This document shows positions 22,501 through 27,200 of a stretch of DNA of 27,200 nt, in pieces. The position numbers were made by a program, and so were the translations under genes. The notes under the pieces are model-generated. The model was given only the letters and a program-made list of their open reading frames with translations. It ran no database searches and was not told the origin of the DNA. The first letter of the stretch is position 1; every line of letters starts with the position of its first letter. The stretch is from positions 178,507 through 205,706 of the forward strand of contig NW_008705589.1 of NCBI RefSeq assembly GCF_000186865.1. The letters run 5' to 3'. The DNA is from Aureococcus anophagefferens (lineage: Eukaryota > Sar > Pelagophyceae > Pelagomonadales > Pelagomonadaceae).

Positions 22501-22871
22501 ATGAACGGTTCTCCGAACTGAAGAGCACGTCCCTATCAGTTCTGATGCTCGTAACAAATGGGAACCCTGTCGCCACAACAAACTTCAGGCCAACAGGCCT
22601 GTCTAAACAAAATCAGATATATCTGAAGTCTCAAATGGCAGACCCAAATCAGGAAAATCCCTTCATACCCAAAGAACCGGACAGGACAGTCCCCAGTTCC
22701 AAGCCTAACGTTATTTTGTTACCAGGCAGCGATAGTCGCAAAGATCAACCAAGGCCAGCCACCACATCGCANAGGCAGGCTACACCGACTCCTTCAACAC
22801 CTCCTCCTGAACCTGACGGACAACTGGTCATACAGGACTCCAGTAGTCACAACCACACCACAGTCCAGTAG
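19548..22871 (+). CDS. Polyprotein: cytosine-C5 DNA methyltransferase fused to DD35E integrase
   Basis: The ORF has 1107 codons with ATG start. Residues about 130-300 carry the first methyltransferase motifs: 'CLIGPG', 'FIEVGKNF', the catalytic 'CSFPC' (Cys209) and 'QSRFRW' (289-294), the QxRxR motif. A variable, probably target-recognising region follows. The last motifs are at about 538-615: 'SGPAPTIT' and 'GNAIP' (611-615). Next is an integrase: HHCC zinc site H689, H693, C722, C725, then Asp757, Asp822 and Glu858, with exactly 35 residues between the last two. A Copia-like 'PFGCKV' segment and a Pro-rich tail end in TAG. The expected activities are 5-methylcytosine formation and cDNA integration. 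The residue in the ENV motif position reads 'NEM'. An unread base (n) lies at 22772. Confidence 0.88.
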   Translation: MYRNVPKLKSASVTDVSSPSKMKGLTNWVRIQRQRNGLKTIPTSSPKDFSHLVDLKTGVEIPRTALQQEEHVLKYCQVLAKTGSSALLCMGAIGQQADNQPEEPQHGESQNPAPINGQDCDTTTELNKEQTIVRVCLIGPGLCTEGTDGFSNMPIKIVSFIEVGKNFEHAKETFPDAQALNDIRKVNEDIEQDKLNIVEFDLLVCSFPCYKNTQLRDENGGSYHPSGDLFTEEQMKFISLIKPKHVLNEMTPTRVDYYQEHDAVVKELRAMNYFVETDQVDCCTLGDLQSRFRWFALASTSPIKSFDVCKDSGMSCFPKGLDQILQDEDTIPGSLYVFDTPVQHAPDLVQTLFSAWMTPKTNMLSILPHENALACVLLAWVFAKKHKELPPAMVVRKTMTIGCHGPKPYRYQGIKNPSLAFVFILLAREMRHRQRHETMFEIKVTFLRPAQGDVYFGTERDGRFMYFSCMPKASPPGPRPADVVAFLNVASPGSCILASGGVRYVDTRNALRSKIRATLCHSYGRFKTNDPELRNRKGTTAYRISGPAPTITSDFNMLIDVSSRCSPESPEYKHVHRYMTIKEGSRATSLTPDAESRLESLDEAEAYKLLGNAIPRFTLIAVYTCAYKHITGLTSDNKDTALDATILDATTLDPKRKYTLKPSEALWRKCPHPTSEEYAQAKLNVDWYHTITHRSWELIENDILINESLGLQPGDTRMMSPCPICEANKGQIPVIHHSPSWHENELGYTPLQALMIDIWDSPVKSMLDGFTYILVCVCIRSGLVIDIGMKRLNADHFINAIVKVYNQIKLEYGIILKLLITDSFSTFKDGDKVLQMKLRLNIEIEPLPPYLHNYNYAENYIKILRNGAVVRIQQLAGLNGLGKPIVPEQFLPEAFRHMACSLNQSSSSSILRKYGIRTTPRQLCSESGGKVLRDLPLYPFGCKVDFVNNVSKLKTTGKGEDRDIMNKSKLKTTPAIYLHPANYHHERFSELKSTSLSVLMLVTNGNPVATTNFRPTGLSKQNQIYLKSQMADPNQENPFIPKEPDRTVPSSKPNVILLPGSDSRKDQPRPATTSXRQATPTPSTPPPEPDGQLVIQDSSSHNHTTVQ

Positions 22872-22878
22872 AGAACTT

Positions 22879-23502
22879 GTGCTACGAGACGCTAGTGACA
22901 AGGGACCATATTCACCTACGTCTCAACTCGATCGTGATATAAACGACCAACTCTCCGGTCTCTTAAGGCGAGTGTCCACGGACAGAGGCTCACCTAGAGA
23001 TTTGTGGCCAGACTCATCAACAGTGGCACCATCTCCTTTTTCCACTACTCAGGAACCCCCACTCACATTTTCTGACCCCAAGGTCAGCCCTCTAAAGTTC
23101 AGGAAACCCAAGGTAGGTGATCTAATACGCATTAGAAGCAAAGACGGCGAATGGATGGGAACCCCCCCATTCAAAATCATGAGAGGAAAAACCAAGCCTC
23201 AACTCTCTGATTCTACTCCAGGAGCTACAGTCCAGGCCAGCGATATACGAGTCATAAGGTGGGACCCTGAAACAAAGGAAGATAGACAGTTCGACCTCAG
23301 AGAGAAACGGTTCGGACCATCGTCAGACCCAAATGCAGTCTGGCATTTCGCAAACCCAGATGGATCAGAAGCAACATCCGAAGCTCCAGCTAAATCTGTT
23401 ACCATCACTCAGGTGCAGGACATGCAACCAGATGAGCACACTCCTGATGACACCTACGTCTCCTTTTTCACTACCGCACCAATGAGTAGGAAGGTCTTCT
23501 GA
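22879..23502 (+). CDS. Retroelement downstream ORF, +1 frame to the polyprotein
   Basis: The frame has 207 codons from the first GTG but no suitable ATG near its start. It is open without a stop from 22627, so it overlaps the polyprotein end by about 240 nt in the +1 frame. It could be reached by +1 frameshifting, or a base may be missing near the ambiguous position 22772. The product is polar and Pro/Ser-rich. A segment 'KVGDLIRIRSKDGEW' looks like a small beta-barrel of the kind found at integrase C-termini. No reverse transcriptase motif is present. Its function is unknown. Confidence 0.55.
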   Translation: MLRDASDKGPYSPTSQLDRDINDQLSGLLRRVSTDRGSPRDLWPDSSTVAPSPFSTTQEPPLTFSDPKVSPLKFRKPKVGDLIRIRSKDGEWMGTPPFKIMRGKTKPQLSDSTPGATVQASDIRVIRWDPETKEDRQFDLREKRFGPSSDPNAVWHFANPDGSEATSEAPAKSVTITQVQDMQPDEHTPDDTYVSFFTTAPMSRKVF

Positions 23503-23616
23503 AGAACGTGTACTTAGCAGATACTCGATTCCCATTTACTTCATTCGCTTAATTGACACCATTCATGATGAAGCTGAAGTCCACTATCATTTGGGATTTA
23601 CACGGAGTTTCAATCC

Positions 23617-23640
23617 AGGGGGAGTAGAGAGATAGAGAGA
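23617..23640 (+). other. Polypurine tract before the 3' LTR
   Basis: An almost pure purine run starting 'agggggagtagagaga' precedes the LTR-like repeat. In LTR retrotransposons such a tract primes plus-strand DNA synthesis directly before the 3' LTR, so this supports reading 23652-23992 as an LTR. The exact LTR start lies between 23641 and 23652. Confidence 0.6.
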
Positions 23641-23944
23641 TTTCTATCTTCATCTTCAGTGAACAGCAAACTGCATCTTGATGTTGCAGTGCACCTTACC
23701 CCACTGCGCTCCTACTGCGTATCCTGCTAGTTTTTCCTTCCCTTCCTTAATTCATTCTAATCCAGTTTCAAGTCTTATAGACAGCGAACTGAAGGAGTGA
23801 CTGCCAAGCAGGCACAGAGTGCATAGCGCTCTTCTGTGTCTGTGGTGTCTGTCTGGTTAGCGTCACAGCGACGCGCCAGGTAGCACCAGGCTCAGCGAGG
23901 TTGCACAGTCGCCGGACAGTGCACCTGCTGGATAGTAGTTTGAC

Positions 23945-23952
23945 TGACGTCA
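23945..23952. promoter_or_regulatory. CRE-type palindrome TGACGTCA in right LTR copy
   Basis: A perfect TGACGTCA lies 73 bp before the CCDC146 start codon and at the same place in the repeat as 3571-3578. Its match to the bZIP consensus is exact; binding is unproven. Confidence 0.4.
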
Positions 23953-23959
23953 TAGCGAC

Positions 23960-23986
23960 GTTAGGAAGCTAGTAAACTATCCTAAC
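23960..23986. other. Terminal hairpin of right LTR copy
   Basis: Arms GTTAGGA and TCCTAAC with inner TAGT/ACTA pairing are identical to 3586-3612. The hairpin marks the 3' end of the well-conserved part of the repeat. Confidence 0.6.
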
Positions 23987-24025
23987 TTTCTAAAGATACC
24001 GTTATTACAATAATATCTTGTATCC

Positions 24026-26952
24026 ATGGAACACGCAGCGGCGAATCCTAGCCGCATGGCCGATGAGAGCTCCGCGGCAATGGCGCTAATCAGTGAGATG
24101 CGGCGTCTTTCAAGGATCTCGGCCGACGAGGCCGATGATTGGGAGCGCAAATTCAGAGCCATGCAAGAGGCCTGTGCCGCGGCGAGAGAGAAGGAGAAGA
24201 CGACGCTCAAAGCGATGCGTCGCCAACAGAACGAAGCTCTTGGGGAGCGCCTCAAGGTTGAACGTGCTCGCGAGACATTCGAAGCCGAGCGTAGTGAGCT
24301 GGAAACTCTGGATACTGAACGCGAAAGGGTGCAGAAACAACTCGACGATTTTGAGCAGAAAGAAACGGTGAACAAGTATGAAACTGCTGAGCTCGAACGC
24401 ACGCACAACGAGCTACTATCTGCCGTCGACGCGATGCTGAAGGAAAATGATGCTTTGGTGAAACCGGAACTATTGAAACTCGACAAAGATCTAGCACTGG
24501 CACAACAGATATTTAGAAAGGTGGATGATACCTTCGAGCGGGATACGCAACGTAAACATACTCTTCTAGAACGGTCTGAGGTCCTTGAAGAAGAAAAACA
24601 CAATTGCACTCTCGCGCTACAAGGCGCAAAAGAAGTACTGCAGAAAGTGTCGGTCGAACCTGAGCGCATCCGGAAACAGGCAGAGTGTGTTCAAAAGGCG
24701 GCTGAAAAATTACAACAGGAAATCACCCGCATCACTGATAAAAACAGAGTGTACGACCGGGAAATAAAACGGCAGGTATCGAAGCGGAAAGAAGCCGAAG
24801 AAGTTCGAAACAATTTGCTCCACAAACTTGAGCTGCACCGTGATACCATCACGCACAGACAACGTGACGTTGATGCCGTAAAAAAGAATGTGGAAATTGA
24901 GAGAGCACGCACGCATCAACTGGCCGAGTTGAAGATCAAGCTCGAAATTGCCCGCAGAGAAATGGACGAGAACACAAGACACGAGACTGACTCTTTGTCC
25001 ATGTCCAAAAAGGAGCTTGAAACGCTGCGACGCCGGTACTTATCATATCTGCGTGAAGATGCTATTTTGAGATAAAACTCAGGTACCGGAAGAAAAGAAC
25101 AATTGCGGATTCTGCGAATGAAATTTTGCCAACGCTGAAAGCCCAGCTTGCTGACAACGAACACTTGTTGCGATCTCACCTTGAGGAAAATAAGCAGTCT
25201 GTGACGCAGATAGATACTATGAAACAGGAGGTGGACCTTGCAATTGCGCGGCTATTGCGACAGGAAGGCATCGAGAAGTCAAAGCGCCAAGGCCTGGAAG
25301 CACTTCTGAAGGAAGTCGCTGGCATGGAAGATGAAATAGGAAACTGGAGTGCTGAAGAGCGTCGTCAAAATAAGCTCATCGCTGTCCTCGGTGCACAGCG
25401 TGAAATGAAAGCAAGGGAAGCCACACGCGCCCAAGCAGCCGAGAAAGACACGCGTGAACAAGTCAAGGTCAAGGAGTTGGTAATACTAGACTTATCAAAA
25501 AAAAGCAACGAGGTGAATAATCGCCTGAAGGAATTTTCCGCGCTGTACGATGTTGTAAAAAATGAGCGGAACAAGTACGTTAATTTGATCCAGTCATCTT
25601 CGCAAGCTCTCGCAGAGATGAAGGAAAAAATAAAAATTTTGATGAATGAAGTTCGTCAATTTTCAGCTGATCCATTGTTTATTTACTCAGTTTCATAGGT
25701 AGAGATCCTTCGGAATGAATCACTTGCCAAAGACAAGGCTCTAGCGAAAGAACGGTCGCAGCATTTGGCATCTCAAGCGCAGCGAGATGGCCTTCGGCTG
25801 GATCTATATAAATCTCAATCTGAATACCGCAGGAAACAAGAAGTTGTCGAGCAACAAATTGTCGAGATTGACAAACTAAATTCGATCATAAATGGCCTCG
25901 AAAGGGACATGTTGCGGCTCAAGGCTCGATACGTCAGGGCTGTAGAGACTAGAAACTCCACTGGTGTTTCCCTAATTGATCGAAACGACGAGCTTTGTAT
26001 ATTATACGAGAAGGTGAATCTCCAAGAGCAGACTATTAAATGCGGCGAGCTCGGGGTTCGTCAGAAAGATGAAGACATCCGAATGCTGAAGCTTCAGCTT
26101 TGCGAGCTGCAGCGCCAAGTCATAGTTTCAAGGAAGCAACTACCGCAGATGCCGGCGTTGGCAGATGCAGTTGTAAAGCTCAAGGGCGAACTTAGCCGTG
26201 AGCGCCAGATGACAGACTCACTGTGCAAGGACCTCGAGTCTCCTTCCAATGATGGTCGTTGGCGTTCGCTTCCGGGCGATGATCCAGATAGGGAACAGCT
26301 CCTTGCAAAAACAGCTGTATTAGAGGAGCGCCTAAACCTCAAGAAAGAAGCCTTGCTCGAAAATGAATTGGTTCTTGAGGAAATTTCAAATCTTACTGCT
26401 AAATTGAGGAACCGGGCAAATGATGGTCGTGAGACCACGTTAAACCTTGCAAGAAAGGTCAACGATTTCCAGGCCAAGATTCGTGACACAACTAGGCGTA
26501 TGTATTCCCGCTCAGCGTATGCCTACTCGGCCAATTAGTTTCTTGCAGGTATGATGGCCACGGTGTCTGAACTATCAGTTTACCAGGCGACAGCCATGAA
26601 ATTGCAACAACAGAAGCGCACTGCCACTAGGAGGCTCGAAGAGTCGAAATGGCGTATTGCAAGGGACGAACCGCCCATAGAAGACCTCCATGCAGAGTTG
26701 CATCGTCGAGAGCGTGAGAGACATAACACGCGTGAGTCGACCATAACCAAGGGTCTAGAACGTGAATCTCGCTTTACTTCTGGCGTCGTACGAACCACAG
26801 CAGAGCCACGGCCAAACGCGTACATCCCTGATGTAGCCCATGGTCTTGGTATACCGAAGCCATACAGTTCCTTGGCTCCATTTAAGCCGGCAGAGGCCGG
26901 CAGCACAATGCGGCATTATAGGCCTCCAAAACCGCCTGTCATCATCATTTGA
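24026..26952 (+). CDS. CCDC146: Coiled-coil domain-containing protein 146 (CCDC146/MBO2 homologue)
   Basis: Four exons join in frame to 926 residues, near the family's usual 950: 24026-25035, 25083-25650, 25699-26497, 26549-26952. The introns are 47, 48 and 51 nt, GT-AG. Nearly the whole protein is heptad-rich coiled coil. Family-specific blocks are 'NERNKYVNLI' near the middle, 'DRNDELCILYEKVNLQEQ', 'RSLPGDD', and the C-terminal 'AEPRPNAYIPD' with 'PKPYSSLAPFKPAE' and 'MRHYRPPKPP'. In animals the protein sits at centrioles and on sperm axoneme microtubules; the Chlamydomonas homologue MBO2 is needed for the normal ciliary waveform. The start chosen is the first ATG after the LTR repeat. Family members often have additional N-terminal sequence, so the insertion could have removed an original first exon. 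It ends in a stop at 26950-26952. Confidence 0.93.
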
Positions 26953-27200
26953 GACCCCCCCGCCACCCGAATTCCTGGTTTCAGTGCTCGCACGGTACTG
27001 GCATCAAAGAAAGACATTAAGGAAGCTAGGCCCCGGTACAACACTCCCGATGGTACCCACGCCTGGTTTTGAGCACGGCCCCCACCGCCGTCCATCCTAC
27101 GGGGCGTCTGTGCGAGAAAGAACATATCCCGACGGCGTGGGTAACAGACATGTCAAATCTGCTTAAGAGCGCGATGTCATTTAAGTAGTGTCCTTATTTT
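26953..27200. other. 3' flank of CCDC146
   Basis: No gene, repeat or clear poly(A) signal seen in the last 248 bases. The short open frames crossing it have no recognisable motif. Confidence 0.5.

Larger units (their letters stand above)
19548..23992 (+). mobile_element. Copia-like element with DNA methyltransferase and integrase, no reverse transcriptase
   Basis: The element contains a long methyltransferase-integrase ORF, a second ORF in another frame, a polypurine tract (23617-23640) and an LTR-like repeat at the right end. The integrase and the 'PFGCKV' segment after it resemble Ty1/Copia elements. Reverse transcriptase, RNase H and a recognisable gag or protease are absent, and no 5' LTR copy is seen before 19548. 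It is therefore 5'-truncated, internally deleted, or dependent on another element for replication. The left boundary given is only the first ATG of the ORF. Methyltransferase-bearing retrotransposons are known from some dinoflagellates and a charophyte alga. Confidence 0.8.
23652..23992 (+). repeat. LTR-like dispersed repeat, right copy (3' LTR)
   Basis: This is the same repeat as 3285-3618 with a 7-nt insertion near its start. It follows the polypurine tract of the methyltransferase-integrase element. The 3' LTR may extend to 24024, because 'atatcttgtatc' also follows the left copy. The end of the repeat lies 33 nt before the CCDC146 start codon, so the LTR occupies that gene's promoter or 5' leader. 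Confidence 0.8.

Noticed and set aside
3285..23992. A single 20-kb element bounded by the two LTR-like repeats and carrying host genes
   Set aside because: The interval holds ordinary intron-bearing genes on both strands, the copies differ by about 4% plus an indel, and a polypurine tract precedes only the right copy. A solo LTR plus a separate element explains it better.
1..27200. CRISPR arrays, rRNA, tRNA and bacterial operons
   Set aside because: No spaced direct repeats, no tRNA cloverleaf and no rRNA-like sequence were seen. The genes have introns and eukaryotic families.

Overview
The window is nuclear DNA of a flagellated protist, most likely a microalga. All host genes are interrupted by short introns, mostly 38 to 95 nt with GT-AG ends. 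Two genes (DAW1 and CCDC146 homologues) belong to the motile cilium. A third is an APS kinase / ATP sulfurylase / inorganic pyrophosphatase fusion of the kind known from heterokont and some other algae. I cannot name a genus, and a stramenopile or haptophyte-like alga is only an inference.

Layout: 1-3280 is a GC-rich block with no convincing gene, containing simple and tandem repeats. 3285-3618 is an LTR-like repeat, followed by a glycosyltransferase family 25 gene (3758-5060, +). 6146-7728 (-) is a complete eight-exon DAW1 gene. 7740-9060 is a second GC-rich block with a decayed repeat. 9830-14376 (+) is a many-exon gene with an unusual domain set: two EF-hands, two PH domains and an FHA domain interrupted by a Cys-rich module. 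15370-19169 (-) is the trifunctional sulfate-activation gene, with an added N-terminal membrane anchor and coiled coil; all eight exons join in frame to 1126 residues. 19548-23992 (+) is a Copia-like element. Its main ORF joins a cytosine-C5 DNA methyltransferase to a DD35E integrase, and it has no reverse transcriptase. A second copy of the LTR-like repeat closes it. 24026-26952 (+) is a complete four-exon CCDC146 gene whose start codon lies 33 nt beyond that repeat.

Main points: the methyltransferase-integrase element lacks reverse transcriptase and a recognisable 5' LTR. The same repeat, carrying a perfect TGACGTCA site and a terminal hairpin, sits just upstream of two plus-strand host genes 20 kb apart. 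The EF-hand/PH/FHA protein has an architecture I do not recognise. DAW1 (carries outer-arm dynein to the cilium) and CCDC146 (centriole/axoneme coiled coil) both indicate a motile flagellum. The sulfate gene makes PAPS and removes the pyrophosphate by-product in one polypeptide. Exon coordinates were worked out by hand from frame, splice signals and family similarity, with no transcript evidence.
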